NCBI RefSeq assembly: GCF_033542235.1
Contig: NZ_JAWRCU010000010.1
Span: 177,434 to 241,433, forward strand
Length of the DNA: 64,000 nucleotides
Origin: JAWRCU01 sp033542235
GTDB lineage: Bacteria > Pseudomonadota > Alphaproteobacteria > Rhizobiales > Rhizobiaceae
Direction: 5' to 3'
Part shown: in pieces, positions 25,514-33,008 of the stretch
How positions within the stretch are numbered: position 1 is the first letter of the stretch
How the letters are laid out: each line of letters opens with the position of its first letter
Program-made: the position numbers and the translations under genes
The notes under the pieces: model-generated
What the model saw: the letters and a program-made list of their open reading frames with translations, nothing else
The model's database searches: none
What the model was told of the DNA's origin: nothing

Positions 25514-25589
25514 CAGTCTTGTTCCTTCTAATCAATACTTTTTTAGGAACATGCCGGATTGGCCGGCGCGGCGGCGCGGCATCATGCCT

Positions 25590-25665
25590 AATGATCGCTC
25601 AAAACAATGGATCACCCGCCCAACGCGGAGATCTATGGCGGATAATTCCTGCCAAAATAATAATA
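25590..25665 (-). promoter_or_regulatory. Shared upstream block of flagellin copy 2
   Basis: Holds the same GGATCACCCGCCCA and ATCTATGGCGGA (25631-25642) blocks as copy 1. The DNA further upstream (to 25790) is AT-rich for this genome, and no gene is visible between here and fliP. Confidence 0.45.
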
Positions 25666-25791
25666 TCGATGTTAAAAGATGCGATGAGCGATCAGTTCGT
25701 CGATTCAAGCTTCCAGGTCGCGGCGTTTGGTAAACAATGCCTAAAAGACTATGGTTAATTTTCTGTAAAAATACTTACCGGCCTGCCAAGT

Positions 25792-26526
25792 TCAGTTGAA
25801 CGAACGCACCAGGCTGCCGACGAGCAGGTTCCACCCGTCGATCAGCACGAAGAACATGATCTTGAAGGGCAGCGACACGACGGTCGGCGGCAGCATCATC
25901 ATGCCCATCGCCATCGTGATCGTCGCGACGATCAGGTCGATGACCAGGAACGGCAGGACGATCAGGAAGCCGATCTCGAAGCCGCGTCTGATCTCCGAGA
26001 TCATGAAGGCCGGAACGAGCACGCGCAGGTCGATCGTCTCTCTGGCCGTGTCCGTGGCGCCGCGCTCGCGGGCGAGATCGGCGAAGAGGTCGAAATCCTT
26101 GTCGCGGACATTGCGCGCCATGAAATCCCGGAACGGCGCCGAAATGCGCTCCATCGCGACCGTCTGGCTGATCTCGTTGTTCATCAGCGGCTTGACGCCG
26201 CTGTTCCACGCCTGATCGAAAGCCGGCGCCATCACGTAGAATGTCATGAACAGCGAAAGGCTGATCAGGATCAAATTGGCCGGCGTCGACTGCAGGCCCA
26301 TCCCGGCGCGCAGGATAGAGAAGGCGATGACGAAGCGCGTGAAGCTCGTCACCATGATCAGCAGCCCGGGCGCGACCGAAAGCACCGTCAGCACGCCGAA
26401 CATCTGGATGATGTAGCCGACCGTCGAGCCGTCGGTCTGGCCAAGCGCGCCGAGATTTATCTGCTGCGCCGAAGCCGGCATCGCCGCGAACGCCAGCAGC
26501 AGGAGTGCCAGTCCGAGCTTTCTCAT
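25792..26526 (-). CDS. fliP: FliP flagellar export gate protein
   Basis: A 244-aa export gate subunit with a cleavable signal peptide (MRKLGLALLLLAFAAMPASA) and four membrane helices. The family motifs RFVIAFSILRAGMGLQSTPA and IDLIVATITMAMGMMMLPPT are present. It overlaps fliL by ATGA and ends the long minus-strand run that begins with the DUF1217 gene. Confidence 0.96.
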   Translation of the reverse strand: MRKLGLALLLLAFAAMPASAQQINLGALGQTDGSTVGYIIQMFGVLTVLSVAPGLLIMVTSFTRFVIAFSILRAGMGLQSTPANLILISLSLFMTFYVMAPAFDQAWNSGVKPLMNNEISQTVAMERISAPFRDFMARNVRDKDFDLFADLARERGATDTARETIDLRVLVPAFMISEIRRGFEIGFLIVLPFLVIDLIVATITMAMGMMMLPPTVVSLPFKIMFFVLIDGWNLLVGSLVRSFN

Positions 26527-27035
26527 TCGAAGATCAGGGTCCTGATATAGACGGCCGTGACGAGGCCGTTGCTGCGGATCGCTGCGCGCTCGGCAAGATC
26601 CGCCTTGAGGTGCTGGAAGCCGCTTGCCCCCTCGATCTGATGCAGCTTCACCGTGCGGATGAAGGCGAGCAGGTCCTGCTGGATGGTATCGGCGAGCGTG
26701 GCATCCTCAGTGGGTGCATCAAGCCGGATGGAGAGGTCGAGCCTCACCCAGGTGTCGCTCGGCGCGGCAAGGTTGGTGGTGATGGGCGCAAGGTCGACAA
26801 CCTTCGGACCTTTCGTTTTGTCACCTTCTTCGCCGGCCTTCGCCTTTTCGTTCCCCTTCGCGGCCGGCTCGCTGGCAGCAGCCGCCGGCTGATCACGTTT
26901 CGTCGTGCTGTTCAGATAGGAACCGGAGAGCCAGCCTATGCCGATCGCCGCGGCCGTCATGATCGCCAGGATCGCGACCTGGATAATGATCGAGGGGCCG
27001 GCCTTCTTGTCAGGAGCTTGTTCTACGGTCGCCAC
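26523..27035 (-). CDS. fliL: FliL flagellar basal body-associated protein
   Basis: A 170-aa single-pass inner-membrane protein: membrane helix at about residues 14-38, a Lys/Ala/Glu-rich linker, then the FliL domain (LDLSIRLDAPTEDATLADTI to RSNGLVTAVYIRTLIFE). The start is the GTG at 27035, 8 bases after flgH; longer in-frame extensions read through flgH. FliL surrounds the stator and supports torque in other species. It overlaps fliP by ATGA. Confidence 0.92.
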   Translation of the reverse strand: MATVEQAPDKKAGPSIIIQVAILAIMTAAAIGIGWLSGSYLNSTTKRDQPAAAASEPAAKGNEKAKAGEEGDKTKGPKVVDLAPITTNLAAPSDTWVRLDLSIRLDAPTEDATLADTIQQDLLAFIRTVKLHQIEGASGFQHLKADLAERAAIRSNGLVTAVYIRTLIFE

Positions 27036-27043
27036 GGTAAGGC

Positions 27044-27751
27044 TCAGAAAGGCGAAACGATGTCGATCAATTGCTGACCGTAAGGCGGCTGCTGCACCTC
27101 GGTCAGCCGGCCTCGGCCGCCATAGGAGACACGCGCCTCGGCGATGCGGTCGTAAGAGATCGTATTGCGGGGGCCGATATCGACCGGGCGCACGATGCCC
27201 GCGATCGTCAGTATCCTGAGTTCCGCGTTGACGCGCACCTCCTGCGAGCCGCTGATCAGCAGATTGCCGTTGGGCAGCACCCGGGTGACCACCGCCGCCA
27301 TGGCAAGGTTGATGGCTTCGGAGCGGTCGGTGGCGGCTGTTCCCTGCGTGTCCGTCTGGGAATTGATCTTGCCGTCGGCGTTGAACTGATCCCCGACGCC
27401 GTCCACGTCGTACGACGCGCCTAGCCCGAGGGTCCTCTTGGCGGTGCGGTTGCGGTTGGTGTCGTTCTTCAGCTTGGCGCGGTCGTTGATGGAGATCAGC
27501 ACGGTCAGCACGTCGCCCGCATCTAGGGCGCGCGCGTCGGTGAAGAGCCGGGCCTGGCGGTCGTCCCAGACCGAGAATTTGTGGAGAGGTCTCGCCGGCT
27601 TCTCGGGGTAATCGTAAAGCGAATAGCCCTCGGCTTCGATTCCGGATCCGACCTTCGACATCGTGGGCGGCACGCCGATCTCCTTGAAGGCTGTCGATGT
27701 GCAGCCCGAGGCCGCGACGCAAGCGACGAGAACGAACAGCTTGCGGATCAT
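27044..27751 (-). CDS. flgH: FlgH flagellar L-ring lipoprotein
   Basis: A 235-aa outer-membrane ring subunit. The start MIRKLFVLVACVAASGC holds a lipobox with the lipidated Cys at residue 17. Family motifs include SVWDDRQARLFTDARALDAG and NLLISGSQEVRVNAELRILT. The ATG at 27751 overlaps the motE stop (ATGA). It is encoded with flgI (P ring) and flgA (P-ring chaperone). Confidence 0.95.
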   Translation of the reverse strand: MIRKLFVLVACVAASGCTSTAFKEIGVPPTMSKVGSGIEAEGYSLYDYPEKPARPLHKFSVWDDRQARLFTDARALDAGDVLTVLISINDRAKLKNDTNRNRTAKRTLGLGASYDVDGVGDQFNADGKINSQTDTQGTAATDRSEAINLAMAAVVTRVLPNGNLLISGSQEVRVNAELRILTIAGIVRPVDIGPRNTISYDRIAEARVSYGGRGRLTEVQQPPYGQQLIDIVSPF

Positions 27752-28296
27752 GAGGGGTCTTCCTTGCGTGTCGCGCTCACCATGATGCCGGTGATGGTGG
27801 CAGCCGCCTTCCGGTCCATTTCGTTGAGGATCGTGCTCGCCTGCCGGGCATCGAGCTTCATCAATATGCCGGCCGCAACGTCTATCCTGGTCTCCGAGAG
27901 GCGCTCGGCGGCAGCATCCGGCTTCATCTTCGCGTAGATCTTGACCACGTTGTCCTGCGCCAGGGCGAGGAAATCGTCGCGACGCTTCAGCCATTGCTCA
28001 TATTCGAGCCGCTTGGCCTCGAGAGCCTTGATACGCTCATCGATGTCCGACTTGAGCTTTTCCAGTTCCTTGGCCTGCAAGGCGTAGCGCCGGTCGCGGG
28101 CGGCGTCGGCTATATTGGAGCAGAAGCGCTCCACCTCTGTGCTGCTGTCTGTGGGCGCTGCAGCCTGAACGGGTTCGCCCTGTGCAGTCCGTGCAGGGCC
28201 GGCCGCGAAGAGCACGGCCGCGATGCCGATCGCTGCATACAGTGCTCGTCGGACGGGTGCGTGCTCCGGAATCGCCGCGCCCTGCAGACCCCTCAT
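27748..28296 (-). CDS. motE: MotE, MotC-specific periplasmic chaperone, 5' end carrying a repeat
   Basis: A 182-aa MotE/MgtE-N-type protein: signal peptide (RALYAAIGIAAVLFAAGPAR), coiled coil (AKELEKLKSDIDERIKALEA), then the MgtE-like end (RIDVAAGILMKLDARQASTI). In S. meliloti MotE folds and stabilises MotC. The frame is open up to another ATG at 28512, 8 bases after flgI, but the 202-bp inverted-repeat element 28282-28483 lies between. The ATG at 28296 inside the element gives a normal signal peptide and is taken as the start. The older start is probably 28512 with the element inserted later. Confidence 0.85.
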   Translation of the reverse strand: MRGLQGAAIPEHAPVRRALYAAIGIAAVLFAAGPARTAQGEPVQAAAPTDSSTEVERFCSNIADAARDRRYALQAKELEKLKSDIDERIKALEAKRLEYEQWLKRRDDFLALAQDNVVKIYAKMKPDAAAERLSETRIDVAAGILMKLDARQASTILNEMDRKAAATITGIMVSATRKEDPS

Positions 28297-28483
28297 CCGT
28301 CTCGGCGCTGCGCGCCGAGCCACCTTCTCCCACAAGGGGAGAAGGGGGAGCCTGGCAGTTAGCTCGCTGCAAATCGCGAAAGTCGGCGATTGGCGGAAAC
28401 GCAAATGCAACACGCCCCCCTTCTCCCCCTGTGGGAGAAGGGGGCTCGGCGCTTTGGCGCCGAGACGGATGAGGGGTCTGCAG
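28282..28483. repeat. 202-bp composite inverted-repeat element in motE 5' region
   Basis: Two copies of a roughly 70-bp unit face each other. Each starts CTGCAGACCCCTCATCCGTC, then a GGCGC hairpin, then CTTCTCCC/GGGAGAAG. They enclose a 62-bp unique core (about 28352-28413). The motE frame is open through all of it. Unit ends recur at 32305-32350. Confidence 0.9.
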
Positions 28484-28520
28484 AGTGCGACGTAGCGGGA
28501 AAAAACTGTCATGGCCGCCC

Positions 28521-29699
28521 CTATTGCACCACGAGGTCCGCCTGCAGCGCGCCGGCCGACTTGATGCCCTGGAGAATGGCGATGATGCCGTCAGGCTTCA
28601 CGCCGAGTCGGTTGAGGCCGCTCACCAGCGTCTCGAGGTCGGGGCCGTCGATGACGGCGACGCGGGCGTTGGGCTGCGAGGCGTCGATCGTCGTATAGGG
28701 CTCGACCGCCGTCTGTCCCCTCGAAAAGGGTTCGGGCTGGACGACCCTTGGCGCCTCGGTAATGCGAACGGTGAGCGTGCCGTAGCTGATCGCTACCTTG
28801 GAGATGCGCACGTCCTGGCCGATCACGATCGTGCCTGTGCGCTCGTCGAGCACCACGCGTGCCGGCGTATCGGCTTCGACGAGCAGGTTCTCGATCTCTG
28901 CGACGAAGCGCGCCGCCGAGATGCCTGCCGGCTTGCGGATGATGACGGTGCGCGAGTCCTGCTCGCTCGCGACACGCTTGCCGAAGCGATCGCGCGAATA
29001 TTCGTTGATGACGTCGGCGACCATGACGGCGGTGGAAAAATCGGCGTTGCGAAGTTGCAGGGTCATCGCGCCGAGGTCGGCAAATTCGCCGGCGACCTGC
29101 CGCTCGACGATCGCGCCATTCGGCACGCGGCCGGCGGTCGGCACGCCCTGTGTCAGCTGCTGAGCCTGCCCTTTCACTGAGAAGCCGGAAACAGAGACGG
29201 AACCCTGCGCCACCGCATAGATCTGGCCGTCGGCAGCCTTGAGCGGCGTCATGACGAGTATGCCGCCCTGAAGGGATGTAGCATCGCCGAGCGAGGAGAC
29301 GCTGACGTCGATGCGCGCCCCGGATTCAACGAAGGCGGGGAGCGTGGCCGTGACTATCACGGCTGCCACATTCTTGGCGCGGGCTCGCCCGCCCTCGAGC
29401 GCGATGCCGAGATTCTCCAGCATCGCCTTGATGGACTGCTCGGTATAGGGGGCGTTGCGCAGGCTGTCGCCCGTGCCCTGCAGACCGATCACGAGGCCAT
29501 AGCCGACAAGCTGGTTGTCGCGTGCGCTTTGCACCGTCGCGATATCCTTGATGCGCGAGATCGGTCCGGCGCTGGCTGGAACCACCTGCCCGCCGCGCCC
29601 GCCGGCAGCATTGCCGGGACCGAGATCAGCACCGAGGACAGCCAGCGGCTGCAGGCCGGCCAGGATGCCGAGAGCCAGCCCGAACGCGCGCGAGATCAT
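28521..29699 (-). CDS. flgI: FlgI flagellar P-ring protein
   Basis: A 392-aa periplasmic ring subunit. A signal peptide (MISRAFGLALGILAGLQPLA) is followed by the family start RIKDIATVQSARDNQLVGYG and GLQGTGDSLRNAPYTEQSI; the C-terminus ends with the typical ALQADLVVQ. The ATG at 29699 overlaps the flgA stop (ATGA). It assembles in peptidoglycan with the help of FlgA. Confidence 0.96.
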   Translation of the reverse strand: MISRAFGLALGILAGLQPLAVLGADLGPGNAAGGRGGQVVPASAGPISRIKDIATVQSARDNQLVGYGLVIGLQGTGDSLRNAPYTEQSIKAMLENLGIALEGGRARAKNVAAVIVTATLPAFVESGARIDVSVSSLGDATSLQGGILVMTPLKAADGQIYAVAQGSVSVSGFSVKGQAQQLTQGVPTAGRVPNGAIVERQVAGEFADLGAMTLQLRNADFSTAVMVADVINEYSRDRFGKRVASEQDSRTVIIRKPAGISAARFVAEIENLLVEADTPARVVLDERTGTIVIGQDVRISKVAISYGTLTVRITEAPRVVQPEPFSRGQTAVEPYTTIDASQPNARVAVIDGPDLETLVSGLNRLGVKPDGIIAILQGIKSAGALQADLVVQ

Positions 29700-30274
29700 G
29701 TTGCGCCGACCCGGATGGTGCCGTCGGCCATGACAGTGCCCGAGAAGACCGCGCCGCTGTCCATATTCCGCACCTTGACGACGTCGCCGGCGGATCCGGA
29801 TTCGAGCACTATCGCGGTCGCCGAGATCGTCATCCCGCCCTGGACCAATATCGCCTGCACAGACGCCCCCTGGTTGACCAGGAAGGCGTCGCGAACCGCG
29901 GCGAGCGGGACGAACCGGCCGGGCAGCAGCGTTCGCTTGGCAACCTTGCCGACGAGTTCCTCGGTCCTGTGCGCGAATTCTGTCGTGGTCGGCTTGCCTT
30001 TCCTGACCCGCGCCATCTGCAGGGATTCGGCGTTGATGGTCTCGCCGGGATAGATGACGTGCGTCGGAGTGACGCCGAGTTCCTCCGCTGCGGCCGGCAA
30101 CGACCACGCGACAATCGCGAGCCCCAGGCCCGCGATTCGGCTAAGCAGGTTCCGCAAAAGTGTCCCACGGTTTTGCGACAAGAACCTGCTACAGATAGAG
30201 GGCACTGAGCAGGCATTTGTGGGCCAGCCCACGAATGCCTGCTTAGTGCGGCGCGACGGCACTGCGCGATTCAT
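29696..30274 (-). CDS. flgA: FlgA P-ring chaperone with repeat-derived N-terminus
   Basis: 192 aa from the ATG at 30274, which overlaps the flgG stop by ATGA as at most junctions here. Residues about 8-42 are encoded by two palindromes (30144-30249); without them MNRAVPS would join SRIAGLGLAIVAWSLPAAA, a normal signal peptide. A TTG at 30157 inside the second palindrome, with GGGA upstream, would give a 154-aa protein with a good signal peptide, the usual FlgA size. The mature part (from EELGVTPTHVIYPGETI) is the SAF/FlgA domain. Which start is used is unknown. Confidence 0.88.
   Translation of the reverse strand: MNRAVPSRRTKQAFVGWPTNACSVPSICSRFLSQNRGTLLRNLLSRIAGLGLAIVAWSLPAAAEELGVTPTHVIYPGETINAESLQMARVRKGKPTTTEFAHRTEELVGKVAKRTLLPGRFVPLAAVRDAFLVNQGASVQAILVQGGMTISATAIVLESGSAGDVVKVRNMDSGAVFSGTVMADGTIRVGAT
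30144..30249. repeat. Two adjacent palindromes inside flgA 5' end
   Basis: Palindrome one (30202-30249) has 23-base arms around a 2-base loop, core AGCAGGCATTTGTGGGC, with about two mismatches. Palindrome two (30144-30190) has outer arms AGCAGGTTC/GAACCTGCT and inner arms CGCAAAA/TTTTGCG, a layout close to the motC repeat. Both stay open in the flgA frame. Confidence 0.88.
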
Positions 30275-31059
30275 CTGATGTTCTTCGAGACCACGGCAGC
30301 CATTTCGTCAGCCGCCTGGATGACCTTGGAGTTCATTTCATAGGCGCGCTGCGCGGCGATCAGCTCGGTGATTTCCTTCACCGGATCGACATTCGAGTTC
30401 TCCAGATAGCCCTGTTCGACCTTGGCGTAGCCCGGGTCGCCTGGAACACCGACATTGGGAGCGCCGGATGCGACGGTCTCCTGGAACAGATTGTCGCCGA
30501 GCGGCGCGAGGCCGGCCTCATTGGCGAAAGTAGCGAGCGTCAGCTGGCCGAGCTGCTGGAGCTGGTTCTGCCCGTCGATGCGCGCGAAGACCTGTCCGGT
30601 CTTGTTGACGATGACCTCGACAGCGTCGGCGGGCACGGTGATCGCCGGCTGGACCAGATAGCCGTCTGCCGTGACGAGCTCGCCATTGGCATTGGTGTTG
30701 AAGGCGCCGGCGCGCGTGTAGAGCGTTTCGCCGTCCGCCCCTTCGATCTGAAACCAGCCCACTCCCGTGAGCGCCAGGTCGAACTTGTTGCCGGTCGCAG
30801 TAAGCCCGCCCTGGATATGAAGGTTGCGGATCGCCGTGGTCTTCACGCCGAGGCCGATGCTGGCGCCTTCCGGCACGATGTTCTGGTCGGCGCGGTTCGG
30901 CACGCCCTGCAGGCGCTCGGTCTGGTAGAGCAGGTCCGAGAATTCCGCCCGCGCCCGCTTGAAGCCGGTGGTATTGATGTTGGCGATATTGTTGGCGATC
31001 ACTTCGAGATTGGTCTGCTGGGCGTTCATGCCCGTCGCTGCAATGGCGAGTGCCTTCAT
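30271..31059 (-). CDS. flgG: FlgG distal rod protein
   Basis: A 262-aa rod subunit with the N-terminal MKALAIAATGMNAQQTNLEV and NIANINTTGFKRARAEF and the C-terminal NVDPVKEITELIAAQRAYEM. It contains the FlgG-specific stretch (SDLLYQTERLQGVPNRADQN) seen in distal rods. It overlaps flgA by ATGA and begins 11 bases after fliE. Confidence 0.96.
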   Translation of the reverse strand: MKALAIAATGMNAQQTNLEVIANNIANINTTGFKRARAEFSDLLYQTERLQGVPNRADQNIVPEGASIGLGVKTTAIRNLHIQGGLTATGNKFDLALTGVGWFQIEGADGETLYTRAGAFNTNANGELVTADGYLVQPAITVPADAVEVIVNKTGQVFARIDGQNQLQQLGQLTLATFANEAGLAPLGDNLFQETVASGAPNVGVPGDPGYAKVEQGYLENSNVDPVKEITELIAAQRAYEMNSKVIQAADEMAAVVSKNIR

Positions 31060-31070
31060 GTTCGGTCTCC

Positions 31071-31391
31071 TCAGATCGCCATGCGGCTGATTTCGAGATA
31101 GGCAGTGACGATCTTGTCGCGGATCGCGACGGCCGCCTGCAGCGACTGCTCGGCCGTCATGACCGCATCGACGACGCTGCGCGTATCGCCTTGGCCTTGC
31201 AGCGCCTTGGCGGAGACCTGCTCGGCCTGTTCCAGGTTGCTGACCACGCGTGTCGCGGCATTCCCGATCATGCTTGAAAATGAGGCGGCGATGCCCCCGG
31301 AAGGCTGCGCGGTGTTGCCCAGAAACGTGGCTGTGCCCTCGCCTATTCCTTCGATGAGCTTTGTGCCGAGGGGTGCGACCAAGGGGATCAT
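31071..31391 (-). CDS. fliE: FliE MS ring-rod junction protein
   Basis: A 106-aa helical adaptor. The C-terminal half (DAVMTAEQSLQAAVAIRDKI followed by TAYLEISRM) is the FliE signature. It overlaps flgC by ATGA. It joins the rod (FlgB/FlgC) to the FliF ring. Confidence 0.93.
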   Translation of the reverse strand: MIPLVAPLGTKLIEGIGEGTATFLGNTAQPSGGIAASFSSMIGNAATRVVSNLEQAEQVSAKALQGQGDTRSVVDAVMTAEQSLQAAVAIRDKIVTAYLEISRMAI

Positions 31392-31807
31392 TGCTGGCTC
31401 CTGAGGAGATCGATGGTCATGCTGATCAGTTCGCGAGCCTGCTTGATCACCTGCAGATCGGCTTCATAAGAGCGGTTGGCCTCACGCATATCGGCCATCT
31501 CGATCAGCACGTTCACGTTCGGCATCTTGACGTAGCCGGCATCATTCGCAGCTTCATTGCCGGGTTGATATTCGATCGGAAAGTCGGACCGGTCGTGGCC
31601 GATTGCGGCCACTTCGACGAAGGAGGTGCCGCTCGGGCGATCGAGCTGGGCGGCAAAGCTGATGGTCTTGCGGCGATAGGGATCGCTGCCCGGCGTCTGG
31701 CCGGTCGATTGCGCGTTGGCGAGGTTTTCCGAAACGATGCGCAGCCGCTCCGACTGGGCGGTGAGCCCTGTAGCGGCGACCTTCAGTGCGGTGGAGAGCG
31801 GATCCAT
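31388..31807 (-). CDS. flgC: FlgC proximal rod protein
   Basis: A 139-aa rod protein. N-terminal STALKVAATGLTAQSERLRI and SENLANAQSTG and C-terminal NVNVLIEMADMREANRSYEA are the rod signatures. It lies 5 bases after flgB and overlaps fliE. Confidence 0.95.
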   Translation of the reverse strand: MDPLSTALKVAATGLTAQSERLRIVSENLANAQSTGQTPGSDPYRRKTISFAAQLDRPSGTSFVEVAAIGHDRSDFPIEYQPGNEAANDAGYVKMPNVNVLIEMADMREANRSYEADLQVIKQARELISMTIDLLRSQQ

Positions 31808-31812
31808 GCGGG

Positions 31813-32193
31813 TTAACCCTTCGACGCCAGCATCGTCATGCGGTTGAACACCTTGACGATCGCTGTGTTGAGCTCGAACGAGCGGCGAACATCGCCGGCA
31901 TCGATGAGCTCATTCTCGAGCACGACGCTGTTGCCCGAAGGGAGCACGGCGGCGCCCTGCTCCTCGCGTGACCGGACGGCGACGGCCTCTGCCCCGGCAC
32001 CGCCGACGAGATGATTCGGCTGAGTCGCCTGCATGGCGACGCGATTGCCGTCGAGCACCTTCGCGAACGGCTCCACTTCGAGTGCGTGATAGCCGGGCGT
32101 ATTGACGTTGGCGATATTGCCGGCGATCGCCGACTGACGGACCGACAGCCACTGCGCCTGCTTAGTGGCCAGATCGAACAGATTCACTTGCAT
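31813..32193 (-). CDS. flgB: FlgB proximal rod protein
   Basis: A 126-aa rod protein: AGNIANVNTPGYHALEVEPF near the start and ELNTAIVKVFNRMTMLASKG at the end. It heads the flgB-flgC-fliE set. A 200-bp gap holding a perfect palindrome separates it from the membrane-protein gene upstream, so it may have its own promoter. Confidence 0.94.
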   Translation of the reverse strand: MQVNLFDLATKQAQWLSVRQSAIAGNIANVNTPGYHALEVEPFAKVLDGNRVAMQATQPNHLVGGAGAEAVAVRSREEQGAAVLPSGNSVVLENELIDAGDVRRSFELNTAIVKVFNRMTMLASKG

Positions 32194-32304
32194 CTGCGCT
32201 TCCCCGAGGACGGACGTTAATAGAGTATTAAGTCAGTCTTGCGCGGGCCTTGCGCGAGGGTGAAGCGGCCCTGCCCTTCTTCGCCAACGTCGCGCACGTC
32301 ACGT

Positions 32305-32350
32305 ACCCCTCAACCGTCTCGGCGCTTTAGCGCCGAGACGGTTGAGGGGT
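32305..32350. repeat. Perfect 22-bp-arm palindrome between flgB and the upstream gene
   Basis: Arms 32305-32326 and 32329-32350 pair without mismatch around TT. The arm ACCCCTCAACCGTCTCGGCG is the outer portion of the motE-region element, followed here too by CTGCAG (32351-32356). It looks like a collapsed copy of that element. No T-tract follows on either strand. Confidence 0.9.
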
Positions 32351-32393
32351 CTGCAGGGCGCTGCTTTGCCGGAAAAAGGCCTTGCACCCTCTC

Positions 32394-33008
32394 CTACGGC
32401 GTCATCTCAATGACGCGGTCGTTCGACGTCACGAGCACCCATTTGCCGCCGCGCTCCTCTATGCTGGAGACGCGGCTCGAATCCGGCAGGAGCGAGCCTG
32501 GCTGGACGACCCACAAGCCGGCATCGTCTCCGATCATGGCGCGGCCATTGGCGACATGCACCAGCCTGAACTGCTGGGCGTCCGTGGGGAACGGCTGCTC
32601 GTCCAGCCCGGGAGCAGCGTCGTCGCCGCCCTTCTTGCGCAATGCCGTGCCCGTCGCGAGAGGGTCGAGCTGTATGAGCGGTAGCTTTCCGATACCGATG
32701 GGCATGCCCATGCGCATCGCTTGCGATCCGATGGGCTCGGCGACCGGCGGCGCGCGACCTTCGAGCTTCACCGCGGGGAAACCGAACTTGTCCTGGTTGA
32801 GGAAGATGTACCAGGGGAAAAGCGCGCAGATCAGGCCGAGCGCAACCCCGAGTGCCGCTATCGTCATGTCGCTCGACCGCTCTGCCTGCGACGAGCCTTT
32901 CGGCTTGGCGGAACGGAAGCGAAAGCGAAGCTTCTGCGGCGCGGCAGGGAGACCGCCGGGACGCCGAGGCTTGTCCTCTATCTCGCGCTTACGCCTGAAC
33001 AACGGCAT
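32394..33008 (-). CDS. Single-pass membrane protein of the flagellar cluster, unknown role
   Basis: A 204-aa protein: basic cytosolic N-terminus (RRKREIEDKPRRPGG), one membrane helix at about 48-72, a Pro/Gly-rich linker, and a C-terminal beta-rich periplasmic domain (AMIGDDAGLWVVQPGSLLPD then SSIEERGGKWVLVTSND). The last part resembles PilP-type or related secretion pilotin/bridge domains in its GxxVxxIxxxGGxWVV pattern; this is a weak inference. It overlaps the end of fliI by 20 bases. Homologues in flagellar loci of other rhizobia carry no function name that I know. Confidence 0.7.
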   Translation of the reverse strand: MPLFRRKREIEDKPRRPGGLPAAPQKLRFRFRSAKPKGSSQAERSSDMTIAALGVALGLICALFPWYIFLNQDKFGFPAVKLEGRAPPVAEPIGSQAMRMGMPIGIGKLPLIQLDPLATGTALRKKGGDDAAPGLDEQPFPTDAQQFRLVHVANGRAMIGDDAGLWVVQPGSLLPDSSRVSSIEERGGKWVLVTSNDRVIEMTP

